From the NCBI RefSeq assembly GCF_002727125.1, contig NZ_NHOA01000139.1:531-64530 (forward strand): a stretch of 64,000 nucleotides of DNA, given 5' to 3'. This stretch comes from Halorubrum persicum. GTDB lineage: Archaea; Halobacteriota; Halobacteria; Halobacteriales; Haloferacaceae. Below are positions 1 to 9,237 of the stretch, piece by piece. The notes beneath the pieces were generated by a model. That model was not told the origin of the DNA. It worked only from the letters and a program-made list of their open reading frames with translations, and searched no databases. Within the stretch, counting starts at the first letter, position 1, and each line of letters begins with the position of its first letter. A program made the translations under genes and the position numbers.

Positions 1-2
1 CG

Positions 3-611
3 GTTCGGGCGTTGGCCCCGGAGCCGAACGGCGAGGGACTCACGCTCGGGGTCGTGGGTGCGGGCGAACAGGCGCGCTGGCAGAGCCGGGCGATCGCGAC
101 CGTCGCGACGCTCTCGGACGTGCGGATCCACTCGCCGAGCGACTCGCGGGAGGCGTGCGCGGCGGACCTGACCGAAGCGGGGCTCCCAGCGCGCGCGGTC
201 GACACGCCACGGAAGGCCGTCGAGGGGGCCGACGTGGTCGTGACGGCGACGACCGCGAGCGACCCCGTCTTCCCGCCCGACGCGCTCGGCGCGGGGACCC
301 TCGTCGTCGCCGTCGGGGCGTTCACGGCGGACATGCAGGAACTCGACCCTCGCGTCTTCGAACGCGCAGAGCAGACGTTCGCCGACGTGCCCGAGGAGGT
401 CGCCGAGACCGGCGACCTCCTCGCGAGCGACCTCGACGCCGACGATCTGGTCGAGCTCGGTGTCCCGCTCGCCGACGGGTACGTCCGGGAATCGGACGAC
501 GGGATACTGGTCGTCGCGAGCGTCGGGTCCGCGACGCTGGACGCCGCGGCGGGCGAAACGGTCTACCGGCGGGCGGTCGAGGCGGGCGACGGCACCGAGG
601 TGTCGCTGTAG
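3..611 (+). CDS. Ornithine cyclodeaminase family protein (EutC-like), C-terminal part
   Basis: The gene enters from the left edge and only about 200 C-terminal residues are visible. They start at the Rossmann half with the dinucleotide-binding stretch GVVGAGEQARWQSRA, continue through VVVTATTASDPVF and end at a TAG stop. This is the ornithine cyclodeaminase / mu-crystallin / alanine dehydrogenase family, which uses NAD(P) to reduce imines or cyclise amino acids. In bacterial ectoine clusters the family member is EutC. That role is attractive here because an ectoine hydrolase gene lies 17 kb downstream, but family alone does not separate EutC from alanine dehydrogenase or true cyclodeaminase. 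The missing N-terminal half carries the substrate-binding residues. The family call is firm; the substrate is inference. Confidence 0.85.
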   Translation, partial: VRALAPEPNGEGLTLGVVGAGEQARWQSRAIATVATLSDVRIHSPSDSREACAADLTEAGLPARAVDTPRKAVEGADVVVTATTASDPVFPPDALGAGTLVVAVGAFTADMQELDPRVFERAEQTFADVPEEVAETGDLLASDLDADDLVELGVPLADGYVRESDDGILVVASVGSATLDAAAGETVYRRAVEAGDGTEVSL

Positions 612-833
612 CCCGACCGACGCCAGCGCCGCGGCGCCAGGCGGCCGACGCGACGAGGAGATCGCGTCCGACGGCCGTTTGAATTCCGCCGAACCGGCGC
701 GAAACGACGAGCCGGATCGTAGTGCCCAATTGCAGAGTTGTTGTTCTAAAAACATACTTAATCATACAATTTGCGGCCGTTTCGTGGCCATTCAGCCGCT
801 TCCTCGCGGCCATCCGACCATGGTCACCCCACC

Positions 834-840
834 GTTTATT
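834..840 (+). promoter_or_regulatory. TATA-like box of the substrate-binding protein gene
   Basis: TTTATTA lies about 30 bases before the ATG at 868, the usual haloarchaeal spacing for a leaderless or short-leader transcript. It is followed at 842-851 by TGTACTGTAC, which weakly resembles the GTGTAC-type motif at other promoters in this block. A second AT-rich stretch, with TACTTAAT, lies at 735-772 and could be an alternative promoter. I see nothing else in the 256 bases between this gene and the preceding one. Confidence 0.5.
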
Positions 841-867
841 ATGTACTGTACGGGATCCGGAATCGGA

Positions 868-2235
868 ATGTCATCCGATATTACTGACCGTGTGAATCGT
901 CGTGCATTTTTGGCTGCCGCCGGTGGCGGCGGCGTTGTCGGACTGTCTGGCTGTGTGGGTTTCGGCGGCGGCGGAGATGGCGGTGACGGCGGAGACGGAA
1001 GCGGGGGCGATAGCGGCACCGACGACGGGAGCGACGGCGGCGACGGCGGGAGCCAGGACACGATCGTGTTCGGACAGCCGGGAGCGTTGACCGGCTCGTT
1101 CGACTTCCTGCAGCCCGGCGTCTCGCAGGCGGCCGACGCCGCGGTCAGCCACATCAACGACGCGGGCGGCGTGCTCGGCGCGGAGCTGGAACTGGTTCGC
1201 CGGGACACCGGCGTCGACCCGCAAGAGGCGCGGACCGTCGCGACGCAGCTGGTCGAAAACGACGACGCCGCGGCGATCGTCGGCCTCTTCTCGAGTGAGA
1301 TCAACCCGCTATGGGATTTCCTCCAAGACCTCCAGACCCCGGTCGTCACGCCCTGGCCGGGCTCGACGTTTCTCGACACCCGGGGCGGCGACAAGGGAAC
1401 TGCCGACGACGTGAGCGACGACGAGTGGGTGTGGCGGACCGTCGTCGGCGACACCGTTCACACCGCCGGGAGCGCCGTGTACGCGCTCGAAGAGGGGTAC
1501 GACACGCTCGGGGTCATCAACGGGAACACCGAGGGTGAGCGGAGCTACGTCGAGGGGTTCCTCTCCGTCTACGAGGAGAACGGGGGGACCGTCGCCGAGC
1601 GCGTGGAAGTCGAACTGGGGAGCTCGAGCTACCAGTCGGCGCTCAGCCGGCTCTTCGACGCCGACTTCGACGCCTTCCTCGTCAGCATGCCGCAGGAGTC
1701 GGCGATCACGGCTCTCAGCGACTGGTCCGACGGCGGCTACGGCCGTCAGCCGATCCTCTCGGACACCTTGGCACAGCAGGCGGTGATCGACCAGGTCGGG
1801 AGCGATCTCCACGGCGCGTGGGTCGCCTCGCCCGGTCGGTCGGGCCCCAGCTACGACGCGTTCGAGAGCGTCTACACGGAGCACGGCGACGCGGAGATCA
1901 ACGGCTGGACGCCCCCGTCGTGGGACGCCGTTCAGGTGACCGCGCTGGCGATCGAACGCGCCGGCGAGGCGAGCCCCGAGGCGATCCAACGCAACCTCGG
2001 TCCCGTGAGCCGCGGCGAAGGGACGGTCGTCAGCACCTTCGCGGAGGGGAAGGAGGCGCTCGCCAACGGCGAAGAGATCACCTACGAGGGCGCCGCGACG
2101 CCCGTCAACTTCACCGAGCACGGCAACGTCTTCGGGAGCGTCACGATTAGCACCGCCGAATCCGGCGGCTTCACCGAGACGACCGAAGTCCCGGCCGAAG
2201 ACGTCAGAGAGTACGTCGCGGAAGGCGACTACTGA
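868..2235 (+). CDS. ABC transporter substrate-binding lipoprotein, branched-chain amino acid/amide type
   Basis: This is the extracellular ligand-binding component of a LivK-like importer, 455 residues. The N-terminus has a Tat signal with twin arginine R11-R12 (RRAFLAAAG) and a lipobox ending in Cys29 (LSGC), then a Gly/Asp/Ser-rich linker typical of haloarchaeal lipoproteins. The mature part opens with IVFGQPGALTGSFDF and has the periplasmic-binding-protein type 1 fold. The ATG at 868 is chosen because it gives a clean Tat signal and lies about 30 bases after a TATA-like box; in-frame ATGs at 820 and 841 would lengthen the leader. It is followed after 5 bases by the permease genes, so the five genes form one operon. 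The ligand is unknown: amino acids, amides or, from context, an ectoine-related solute. Confidence 0.92.
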   Translation: MSSDITDRVNRRAFLAAAGGGGVVGLSGCVGFGGGGDGGDGGDGSGGDSGTDDGSDGGDGGSQDTIVFGQPGALTGSFDFLQPGVSQAADAAVSHINDAGGVLGAELELVRRDTGVDPQEARTVATQLVENDDAAAIVGLFSSEINPLWDFLQDLQTPVVTPWPGSTFLDTRGGDKGTADDVSDDEWVWRTVVGDTVHTAGSAVYALEEGYDTLGVINGNTEGERSYVEGFLSVYEENGGTVAERVEVELGSSSYQSALSRLFDADFDAFLVSMPQESAITALSDWSDGGYGRQPILSDTLAQQAVIDQVGSDLHGAWVASPGRSGPSYDAFESVYTEHGDAEINGWTPPSWDAVQVTALAIERAGEASPEAIQRNLGPVSRGEGTVVSTFAEGKEALANGEEITYEGAATPVNFTEHGNVFGSVTISTAESGGFTETTEVPAEDVREYVAEGDY

Positions 2236-2240
2236 ACGCG

Positions 2241-3155
2241 ATGGGGTTGCTTCAGGAACTCGTCTTCGGGCTGGTCACGGGGTCGTACATCGCGATCGCC
2301 GCGATCGGGTTCACGCTGATCTACGGGATCGTGAACATGATCAACTTCGCGTACGGGGAGTACATCTCGCTGGGTGCCTTCATCGGCTTCCTCGCCGCGA
2401 ACACTCTCCCCGGTCCGCTTCCGGTCGCGGTCGTCGCCGCGATGATCGGCGGCGGGGTCGTCAGTATCGTCCTCGCGAGGGGGTTCTTCACCCCGATCAA
2501 TCAGACCGGGCCGGTGCCGATGCTGTTGACGTCGATCGGGCTCGGGATCGCACTCCGGAACGGGATCCGCCTCGTCGGCGGCCGGAGCGCCCGCTACTTC
2601 GAGACGGACACGTCGACGTTCCGGTTCGACGCGCTCCCCGACATCCCGATCGGGCCCGTCGACCTCCTCGGCGGCTTCTTCGTCACCTCCGAACACCTGA
2701 TCGTCATCGGCTCCGCGGCGGCCGTGTTCGCCGCCGTTCACCTCTTGTTGACCCGAACTGACGTGGGGATCGCGATGCGCGCGATGGGTGACGACGAAAG
2801 CCTGGCGCGCGTTCGGGGCATCGACACCCAGCTGATCCGCGACAGCGTCTGGATACTCGCCGGCGTCCTCGCCGGACTCGCGGGCGTCCTGATGGCCGTT
2901 CAGACGAACGTCAGCGCCGACACGGGGTACAGCCACATCCTGCAGATACTCTCGGCCGCCATCCTCGGCGGGGCGGGAAGCCCCTACGGCGCGATTCTCG
3001 GGGCGTACGTCATCGGCCTCGTGTTGGCGGTCTCGACGGCGTTTCTCCCCTCGTCGATGACCGGGCTGTCGTCGGCGATGGCGTTCGTGATCCTGATCGC
3101 CGTGCTGCTCGTCAAGCCGAGCGGGATCGCCGGAACGGAGGTGCGCGAGGCGTGA
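2241..3155 (+). CDS. livH: Branched-chain amino acid ABC transporter permease, LivH type
   Basis: Membrane permease of 304 residues with about eight hydrophobic segments. It has the family signature NFAYGEYISLGAFIGF near residues 35-50 and the EAA-like loop GMRAMGDDESLARVRGID (written here as AMRAMGDDESLARVRGID) near residues 179-196. It forms the transmembrane channel with the LivM-type protein encoded next, with which it overlaps by four bases (GTGA). The length is normal for LivH. The substrate is set by the binding protein and is not known. Confidence 0.93.
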   Translation: MGLLQELVFGLVTGSYIAIAAIGFTLIYGIVNMINFAYGEYISLGAFIGFLAANTLPGPLPVAVVAAMIGGGVVSIVLARGFFTPINQTGPVPMLLTSIGLGIALRNGIRLVGGRSARYFETDTSTFRFDALPDIPIGPVDLLGGFFVTSEHLIVIGSAAAVFAAVHLLLTRTDVGIAMRAMGDDESLARVRGIDTQLIRDSVWILAGVLAGLAGVLMAVQTNVSADTGYSHILQILSAAILGGAGSPYGAILGAYVIGLVLAVSTAFLPSSMTGLSSAMAFVILIAVLLVKPSGIAGTEVREA

Positions 3156-4195
3156 GCGCTCTCGACCGCCTCCCGTCCGGACACGGCGACCGAGCCCTCA
3201 TCGCGGGGGTCGTCTGCCTGCTCGTCGGCGCGCTGTTCGCGCTGACGCCGCTTCGCGTACAGCTCCCGAGCGCGTTCTACGTCTTCGTCGAGGTCGGGAT
3301 CCTGTTCGTGATCTACGGGGTGCTCGTGCTCGGGCTCGACCTCCAGTACGGCCACACCGGCTTGGTCAACTTCGGCCACGTCGTCTTCTTCGCGGTCGGC
3401 GCGTACGCGACCGCGATGCTGTCGGCACAGGACACCTTCGCCGGGATCGGATTGGGGTACCCGTGGCCGCTGGGGCTCGCGGCCGGCGTGATCGCCGCTG
3501 CGATCCTCGGAGCGGCCGTGAGCCTCACCTCCATCCGGCTCCGCGGCGACTTCCTCGCGATCGTGACGCTCGCGACAGCCGAGATATTCCACTCGGTGTT
3601 CGTCAACTTCGACAACATCTTCGGCGGTAACGTGGGGATCCTCGGCGTGCCGCGACCGATCGCCGCGCTCGTCACCGACAGCGACACCCGACTGGTGGCC
3701 ACCCTGCTCGTGTTGGGCGGGGTCACCCTCCTGACGCTGGCGATCGTCACTCGGCTCACCGAGGCGCCGTACGGGCGCGTGCTCCGGGCCATCCGGGCCG
3801 ACGAGCTCGTGACGCGCTCGGTGGGGAAGTCGACGATCACCTACAAGACGCAGGCGTTCGTCTACGGCGCGGCGCTCGCCGGATTCGCCGGCGGGCTGTT
3901 CGCGCTGTACAACGGCGCCGTCGCACCCGGCTTCTTCACCATTCAGGTGACGGTCACCGTCTGGATCGGGATGCTGCTCGGCGGCGCGGCGAACCACCGG
4001 GCGGTGCTCGCGGGGCTCGCGATCATCATGGGGCTCCGGCTCGTCTCCCGGTTCGCGCTGGACGTGACGCCGGTCTCCGGCGACGTGTTCGCCTCGATCC
4101 GCCTCATCGTCGTCGGGCTGATCCTCGTCGCCGTGATCCGCTATCGTCCCGCCGGGATCTGGGGCGATCCGCAGGAGCTGGGGGTGGACCAATGA
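3152..4195 (+). CDS. livM: Branched-chain amino acid ABC transporter permease, LivM type
   Basis: Second permease of the importer, 347 residues, GTG start overlapping the preceding stop. It has about nine hydrophobic segments and the LivM signature GLVNFGHVVFFAVGAYATA near residues 67-85. A cytoplasmic loop RVLRAIRADELVTRSVGKST near residues 209-228 would contact the ATPases. Its 3' end overlaps the first ATPase gene by ATGA, indicating translational coupling. Confidence 0.93.
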   Translation: MSALDRLPSGHGDRALIAGVVCLLVGALFALTPLRVQLPSAFYVFVEVGILFVIYGVLVLGLDLQYGHTGLVNFGHVVFFAVGAYATAMLSAQDTFAGIGLGYPWPLGLAAGVIAAAILGAAVSLTSIRLRGDFLAIVTLATAEIFHSVFVNFDNIFGGNVGILGVPRPIAALVTDSDTRLVATLLVLGGVTLLTLAIVTRLTEAPYGRVLRAIRADELVTRSVGKSTITYKTQAFVYGAALAGFAGGLFALYNGAVAPGFFTIQVTVTVWIGMLLGGAANHRAVLAGLAIIMGLRLVSRFALDVTPVSGDVFASIRLIVVGLILVAVIRYRPAGIWGDPQELGVDQ

Positions 4196-4956
4196 GTCTG
4201 CTCTCCGCCGACGGACTCGTCAAGGAATTCGGCGGCCTGCGGGCGATAGACGGGCTCTCGGTCTCGATCGATGAGGGAGAGCTCGTCGGCGTGATGGGAC
4301 CGAACGGCGCGGGGAAGTCGACGTTCTTCAACTGCGTCAGCGGAGTGATCCAGCCCGACGACGGAACCGTCTCGCTCAACGGGACCGACGTGACGGGCGA
4401 CGCTCCCGAGTCGCTCGCGCACCGCGGACTGGTGCGGACCTTCCAGAACACCCGCGAGCTGGAGACGATGACGGTCCGCGACAACGTCCGACTCGCCGCC
4501 CCGGACCAGCCGGGCGAACGAACGCTTCCCGCGCTGCTCCGGAGCGGCTCGATGCAAGAGCGGGAGGAGGCCGTTCGGGAGCGCGCCGACGAGCTGATCG
4601 AGATGTTCGAGCTGGACCACCTCGCGGACGAGTACAGCAGCAACCTCTCCGGCGGCCAGCGGAAGCTGCTCGAGCTCGCACGGACGCTGATGCTCGACCC
4701 CGACATACTCCTCCTCGACGAGCCGTTCGCCGGCGTCAACCCGACGCTGACCGGCGAGATCGCCGACCACGTCCGGGACCTCAACAACGACGGGATGACC
4801 GTCGTGATCATCGAGCACGAGCTCGAGACGCTGACAGAACTCGTCGACCGGCTGGTCGTTCTCCAGCAGGGCCAGCTGCTCGTCGAGGGCGAGCCGGAGG
4901 CGGTGCTCGAAGACGAGCGCGTCATCGAGGCGTACCTCGGAGGTGACGCCGAATGA
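4192..4956 (+). CDS. livG: Branched-chain amino acid ABC transporter ATPase, LivG type
   Basis: First of two cytoplasmic ATPases, 254 residues. Walker A is GPNGAGKST near residues 35-43, the ABC signature is LSGGQRKLLELAR, Walker B is ILLLDEPFAGVNP and the switch histidine is in VIIEHELE. The order and length match LivG, including the family-typical PFAGVNP after Walker B. It overlaps the genes on both sides by ATGA, so the five transport genes are a single tightly coupled operon. Confidence 0.94.
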   Translation: MSLLSADGLVKEFGGLRAIDGLSVSIDEGELVGVMGPNGAGKSTFFNCVSGVIQPDDGTVSLNGTDVTGDAPESLAHRGLVRTFQNTRELETMTVRDNVRLAAPDQPGERTLPALLRSGSMQEREEAVRERADELIEMFELDHLADEYSSNLSGGQRKLLELARTLMLDPDILLLDEPFAGVNPTLTGEIADHVRDLNNDGMTVVIIEHELETLTELVDRLVVLQQGQLLVEGEPEAVLEDERVIEAYLGGDAE

Positions 4957-5657
4957 GCCTCCTCGACATCGTCGACCTCGACGCGGGGTACGGCGACCTG
5001 CAGGTGCTCTCCGGCGTCGACATCCACGTCGACGACGGCGAGTACGTCACGATCGTCGGCCCCAACGGTGCGGGGAAGTCGACGGTGATGAAGACGATCG
5101 TCGGGATCGCGACGTGTCTCGGCGGGTCGATCGAGTACCAGGGGACGGACATCTCCGGGTTGGACCCCGAAGAGGTCGTCCGCGAACGGGTCGGCTACGT
5201 CCCTCAGACGAACAACGTCTTCCCGACGCTGACCGTCGAGGAGAACCTGCGGCTCGGCGCGTACGTGCTCGACGAGATGCCGGACGACCGGAATCGCGAG
5301 GTGTACGACCGCTTCCCGGCGCTCGCCGACCGAACGGACGAGGACGCCGGCTCCCTCTCGGGGGGCCAACAGCAGATGCTCGCGATGGGGTGCGCGCTGA
5401 TGCTCGACCCCGACGTGCTCCTCCTCGACGAGCCCAGCGCGGGGCTCGCGCCCGACCTCGTCGACGACATGTTCGACCGGGTCGACGAGATCAACGACGC
5501 CGGCACCACGATCCTCATGGTCGAACAGAACGCGAAGGAAGCGTTGCGGCGCTGTGACCGGGGCTACGTGCTCGCGAACGGTCAAAACCGCTACGAGGAC
5601 GACGGCGACGCCCTCCTCGACGACGAGGAGGTTCGCCGGGAGTTCCTCGGCGGGTAG
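4953..5657 (+). CDS. livF: Branched-chain amino acid ABC transporter ATPase, LivF type
   Basis: Second ATPase, 234 residues. Walker A is GPNGAGKST, the signature LSGGQQQMLAMG, Walker B VLLLDEPSAGLAP, and the H-loop position is a glutamine (MVEQN), as is usual in LivF. It is the last gene of the transport operon. The 132 bases after it hold no gene or clear terminator before the convergent glyoxalase-like gene. Confidence 0.94.
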   Translation: MSLLDIVDLDAGYGDLQVLSGVDIHVDDGEYVTIVGPNGAGKSTVMKTIVGIATCLGGSIEYQGTDISGLDPEEVVRERVGYVPQTNNVFPTLTVEENLRLGAYVLDEMPDDRNREVYDRFPALADRTDEDAGSLSGGQQQMLAMGCALMLDPDVLLLDEPSAGLAPDLVDDMFDRVDEINDAGTTILMVEQNAKEALRRCDRGYVLANGQNRYEDDGDALLDDEEVRREFLGG

Positions 5658-5789
5658 CGGGTCGGTCGCGGAGCGCGGTCGCCGTTACGATTCTTCACCG
5701 CCGCGGTCGCCGTCGCGATCCGTCTCGGCCGCGGTTCGACATCGGCACGACGCTGCGGTCGCCACGCGGGCTCCCGGATGAGCGCCCGC

Positions 5790-6638
5790 TCAGGGCTCCG
5801 CGTCGACGACGCCGACGTACGGCCGACCGATGGGGTGCGTCACGGTCAGCCACTCGACCCGGCGGTCGCCGATCGAGCCGGCGGTGCGGTCGTCGGTCTC
5901 GACGGGCCGGTCGTCGCCGGATCCCTCGTCCCCGAGCAGATACGCGATCGGCCGCGGACCGAACGCCGCGAGCCTGTCGGCGAGCAGGCCGTCGCCGCGT
6001 GGCTCTGCGAGGACCACCGGGAGAGCGGGAAACGACGCGGTCACGGCGTCGATGTCGTCGCTCTCGCCCATCGTCGGGTCGCCGGAGTCGAAGGCGGTCT
6101 CGAACCGAGCGACCGCGGCGTCGAGGTCGGCGACTCCGAGCACGACCGTGTCGATCCCGACGATGGACGACGACGCCAGGTCGCCGGTCGGCTGGACGCG
6201 ACGCGTCCGGGGCGTCCGGTCGCTAATGAGGAACGGCAGCGTCGAACCCGGATCGCCCTCGCCGAGGTACGTGAGGTCCCACTCGACGAGCGCGCCGTCC
6301 TCTCGCGTCCGCTCGTACTGCGACGGCCCGTCGACGCGGACGCCGCGGTCGCGGAGGTCGTCGCTCGCGCCCTCGATGTCGTCGACGTCGACCGCCCACG
6401 CACACGGCCCGCCGCCCTCGCGGATGGGAACGTCCCACCACGGCGACTCGGCGTCCGGTTCCAGCGTCGAGATGAGTTCGATGTAACTTCCGTCCCGAAA
6501 CCCGACGATCGCCATGTGCGTGACGCCGTTCGAGTGTCGGCCGCCGTACTCGACGGGGAGCCCGGCGTCGTCGAACGCGTCGACGAGCCGGTCCAGGTCT
6601 CTCCCCGCGACGGTGACGTGGTCGATGCGAAGCTCCAT
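5790..6638 (-). CDS. Glyoxalase-like (VOC fold) protein
   Basis: Protein of 282 residues with a glyoxalase-like domain. It begins MELRIDHVTVAGRDLDRL, continues with GGRHSNGVTHMAIVGFRDGSYIELI, and has a second, more divergent half. The N-terminal segment resembles the long-chain glyoxalase_3 family rather than small dioxygenases. The ATG at 6638 is used because the upstream extension is an Arg-rich run that looks non-coding. It stands alone on the minus strand between the transporter operon and a divergent amidohydrolase. The enzymatic role is unknown. Confidence 0.82.
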   Translation of the reverse strand: MELRIDHVTVAGRDLDRLVDAFDDAGLPVEYGGRHSNGVTHMAIVGFRDGSYIELISTLEPDAESPWWDVPIREGGGPCAWAVDVDDIEGASDDLRDRGVRVDGPSQYERTREDGALVEWDLTYLGEGDPGSTLPFLISDRTPRTRRVQPTGDLASSSIVGIDTVVLGVADLDAAVARFETAFDSGDPTMGESDDIDAVTASFPALPVVLAEPRGDGLLADRLAAFGPRPIAYLLGDEGSGDDRPVETDDRTAGSIGDRRVEWLTVTHPIGRPYVGVVDAEP

Positions 6639-6728
6639 ACCGAGACGCCGGAGGCGACGGGCAAATACGTTCCGGCGAGATCGGTGACGCCGCCGCCGGC
6701 GCATCGCGACCGATTGACTCATCGGCTA

Positions 6729-6737
6729 CGGTTAAGT
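6729..6737 (+). promoter_or_regulatory. TATA-like box of the first AbgA-type amidohydrolase
   Basis: GGTTAAGTA is centred about 31 bases before the ATG at 6764, which suits a leaderless transcript. The GTGTAC motif found at other promoters of the block is absent here. Confidence 0.4.
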
Positions 6738-6763
6738 AGCCTGACCGCTTTTCCTCCGGAAAG

Positions 6764-8044
6764 ATGTCCCACGACGCGCGAGCCAGACTGAGCGACCTCC
6801 GCCGGGCGTTCCACCGCTCCCCGGAGCCCGGATGGCGCGAGTTTCGGACGACTGCCCGCGTCGTCGAGGAGCTCGAGCGTATCGGCGTCGACGAGATCGC
6901 GGTCGGTCGCGAGGCGCTCGCGACCGACGCGCGGATGGCCGTTCCCGACGGCGACGAGATCCAGCCGTGGATCGACCGGGCCCGCCGTGCCGGGGTCAGC
7001 GACGACCTCCTCGAGCGCACCGCGGGCGGTCACACCGGCGTCGTCGCGACGCTCTCGCAGGGCGACGGGCCGTGTATCGGGCTGCGCGTCGATCTCGACG
7101 GGATCTCGATCCGGGAGTCGGATGAGCCGGACCACCGACCGGCGGCGGAAGGGTTTCGGTCGGAACACGACGGCTACATGCACGCCTGCGGTCACGACGC
7201 GCACCTCGCGATCGCGCTCGGCACGCTGGAGGCCGTCAAAGAGAGCGCCTTCGAGGGGACGGTCAAGGTGTTCTTCCAGCCGGCCGAGGAGATCTCCGGC
7301 GGCGGCAAGGCGATGGCCGAGAGCGGCCACCTCGACGGCGTCGACTACCTGTTCGCGCTCCACGTCGGGCTCGGCCACCCCACCGGCGAGATCGTCGCCG
7401 GGGTCGAGAGCCCGCTGGCGATGGCGCACCTGACCGCCACCTTCGAAGGCGCGAGCGCACACGCCGGGAAGGCGCCGAACGAGGGGGCAAACGCCATGCA
7501 GGCCGCCGCGGTCGCGATCCAGAACGCGTACGGCATCGCCCGCCACCGCGACGGGGCGACGCGGGTGAACGTCGGTCGGATCGAGGGCGGCTCGGCGAGC
7601 AACGTCATCGCGGAAGAGGTGACGATCGAGGCCGAGGTCCGCGGCGAGACGACCGCGCTGATGACGTACGCGCGCACCGAGCTCGAGCGGGTGTTGTACG
7701 CCGCCGCCGAGCTCCACGACTGCGATGTCACCCCGCGCGTGATCAGCGAGTCGCCGTGCGTCGACAGCCACCCGGCGCTCAGAGAGCTCGTCGGGAACGT
7801 GGCGTGGGACGTCGACGGCGTCGAGCGCGTGATCCCGACCGAGGAGTTCGGCGTGAGCGAAGACGGCACGTATCTGATGCAGCAGGTGCAGGACGCCGGC
7901 GGGCTGGCCTCGTACGTCCTCGTCGGCACGGATCACCCGACGAGCCATCACACGCCCACCTTCGACGTCGACGAGGAGAGCCTCGAGATCGGCGTCACGC
8001 TGCTCTCCGACGCGTTCGTCGAGCTGTCCCGGCGGCGCCCCTGA
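6764..8044 (+). CDS. M20D amidohydrolase, AbgA-like (first copy)
   Basis: Zinc-dependent amidohydrolase of 426 residues in the M20 family. The metal-site motif HACGHDAH is at residues 140-147, the general-base region FQPAEE at 171-176, a further histidine in FALHVG at about 200, and SHHTPTF near the C-terminus. The N-terminal FHRSPEPGWREFRTTARVVEEL and the insert around residues 50-90 (SRM-like ARMAVPD, then an acidic helix) recall E. coli AbgA, the p-aminobenzoyl-glutamate hydrolase subunit, more than HipO-type hippuricases. A close paralogue lies at 13703-15025. In this neighbourhood an N-acyl-amino-acid deacylase is likely. I suggest deacetylation of N-acetyl-diaminobutyrate from ectoine, but that is inference; folate-type or indole-acyl amides remain possible. 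Confidence 0.9.
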   Translation: MSHDARARLSDLRRAFHRSPEPGWREFRTTARVVEELERIGVDEIAVGREALATDARMAVPDGDEIQPWIDRARRAGVSDDLLERTAGGHTGVVATLSQGDGPCIGLRVDLDGISIRESDEPDHRPAAEGFRSEHDGYMHACGHDAHLAIALGTLEAVKESAFEGTVKVFFQPAEEISGGGKAMAESGHLDGVDYLFALHVGLGHPTGEIVAGVESPLAMAHLTATFEGASAHAGKAPNEGANAMQAAAVAIQNAYGIARHRDGATRVNVGRIEGGSASNVIAEEVTIEAEVRGETTALMTYARTELERVLYAAAELHDCDVTPRVISESPCVDSHPALRELVGNVAWDVDGVERVIPTEEFGVSEDGTYLMQQVQDAGGLASYVLVGTDHPTSHHTPTFDVDEESLEIGVTLLSDAFVELSRRRP

Positions 8045-8136
8045 CGGGGACGCAGCGCGGTGACAGCCGGTTTCGACGCGGTGCGCTCGTTGGACCGATC
8101 AGTACTGTTAATCCGGTGGCACCCGGTGTATCGGCC

Positions 8137-8784
8137 ATGAGCCAGAACGACGTGCCGGAGTCGCTGGAGGCGGCCGCCGAGTCCGACCGGCCTCGCGGGA
8201 TCCTCACGCCCTCCGATCGCGACTTTCTGCTCGGACGCAAAACCGACTACACGGACCACTCCCGGAAGCAGAAGCGGAACCGGATCCGACGCCGCGTCCG
8301 GAACGCGATCCTCGATTTCAGCATCCTCTTTGAGTGTTTGGAGGAGCGCGACCGGAAGACGGTGTTCGACCCGAACGACGAGGACCGCGAGGCGTACACG
8401 CAGGGGATCACCGACATGCTCGCGTTCCTGCACCTCGGGACGATGGGGTACCACACGCCGTTCAAAGATATGCTCTCCGAGGGCGTCGGGAAGGCGGAAC
8501 AGCAGCTCGCCGGGTCGAACTACCGGATGGTCAACGTGGAGTTCAACGTCGAACCGGTCGGCCAGATCGACGTCGACGAGGTGGTCGCGAAGCTCGAAAA
8601 CGACGAGTTCGCGGAGCTCACCGACGAGGAGCTCCGCGCGTTCGTCCGTCTGCTGACCATGTCGGAGTCGTTCTCGCCGGAGGAGGCCGGCGAGGAGATC
8701 AAAGACCGCGTCGACGAGTTCGCCGAGAAGCTGACGGAGAGCGCCACCTCTCACGAGCGCACGCTCGAAGAGTTGACGAACTGA
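8137..8784 (+). CDS. Conserved haloarchaeal protein of unknown function
   Basis: Soluble protein of 215 residues. It opens with a short acidic tail and then RGILTPSDRDFLLGRKTDY, a basic stretch SRKQKRNRIRRRVRN (about 47-61) and DFSILFECLEERD. I recognise this opening from other uncharacterised haloarchaeal proteins but know no function. The C-terminal third is a highly charged helical region. The ATG at 8137 lies about 29 bases after GTTAAT, a plausible core promoter. It sits between two genes of the catabolic block but nothing ties it to that pathway. Its last bases are duplicated just downstream. Confidence 0.8.
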   Translation: MSQNDVPESLEAAAESDRPRGILTPSDRDFLLGRKTDYTDHSRKQKRNRIRRRVRNAILDFSILFECLEERDRKTVFDPNDEDREAYTQGITDMLAFLHLGTMGYHTPFKDMLSEGVGKAEQQLAGSNYRMVNVEFNVEPVGQIDVDEVVAKLENDEFAELTDEELRAFVRLLTMSESFSPEEAGEEIKDRVDEFAEKLTESATSHERTLEELTN

Positions 8785-8811
8785 TCGTCGGACAGGAGTT
8801 GACGAACTGAT
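8770..8811 (+). repeat. Duplicated 3' end of the preceding gene, followed by a short hairpin
   Basis: The 16-base sequence GAGTTGACGAACTGAT, which contains the stop codon of the preceding gene, occurs at 8770-8785 and again at 8796-8811. A degenerate third echo (GAACTGATCG then CAGAGTTGG) follows to 8839. At 8826-8846 a 7-base-pair inverted repeat CGGACCA/TGGTCCG with a 7-base loop could act in transcript ending, but no T-run follows. Confidence 0.7.
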
Positions 8812-9237
8812 TGCGAACTGATCGGCGGACCAGAGTTGGTGGTCCGGAGCGACGGAGAGAAACAGTAGGCGGTAACAGATATCGCTCACGCGCTGCTGCC
8901 CAGTGACCCGGGAGTCGCGGTGCGGCGGTCGATCGGTCTGGGCGGTGCCGTTCGATCTTCGATCGAATTTGAGTCCGATGCCGCGCTTTTTCGGATTGTT
9001 CCTCACGGGTTGTCCGCATATCGCGTCGATCGCTGTCGAGATCGCCGCTCGAACTGCTTGATTCGAATTGTGTTGAACGTAGATACGGAATACATAATTC
9101 GAATAGATGCCGCCGGTTTGAGAAACACTTATTGTGTACGATTTCAATGCATCCTGCATGCCAGCACGTGGCATGGTACTCAACCGGCGGAGGCAACGTG
9201 GACCAAGTAGTCATCGCCGTCGCGGGGGGACCTTCTG
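8785..9237. other. 453-base intergenic region before the BCCT gene
   Basis: No convincing gene is visible. The first 60 bases hold the 3'-end duplication and a hairpin. The middle is ordinary GC-rich sequence. From about 9055 composition becomes AT-rich (ATACGGAATACATAATTCG), and the likely BCCT promoter is CACTTATTG at about 9126-9134 with GTGTAC directly after it. That would leave a leader of roughly 80 bases before the ATG at 9238. Confidence 0.5.
9126..9139 (+). promoter_or_regulatory. Probable BCCT promoter with a GTGTAC half-site
   Basis: CTTATT is followed at once by GTGTAC (9134-9139). The GTGTAC matches half of the palindrome found upstream of the ectoine hydrolase, amidohydrolase and aminotransferase genes. 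It is only a half-site, so this is the weaker member of the set. Confidence 0.35.
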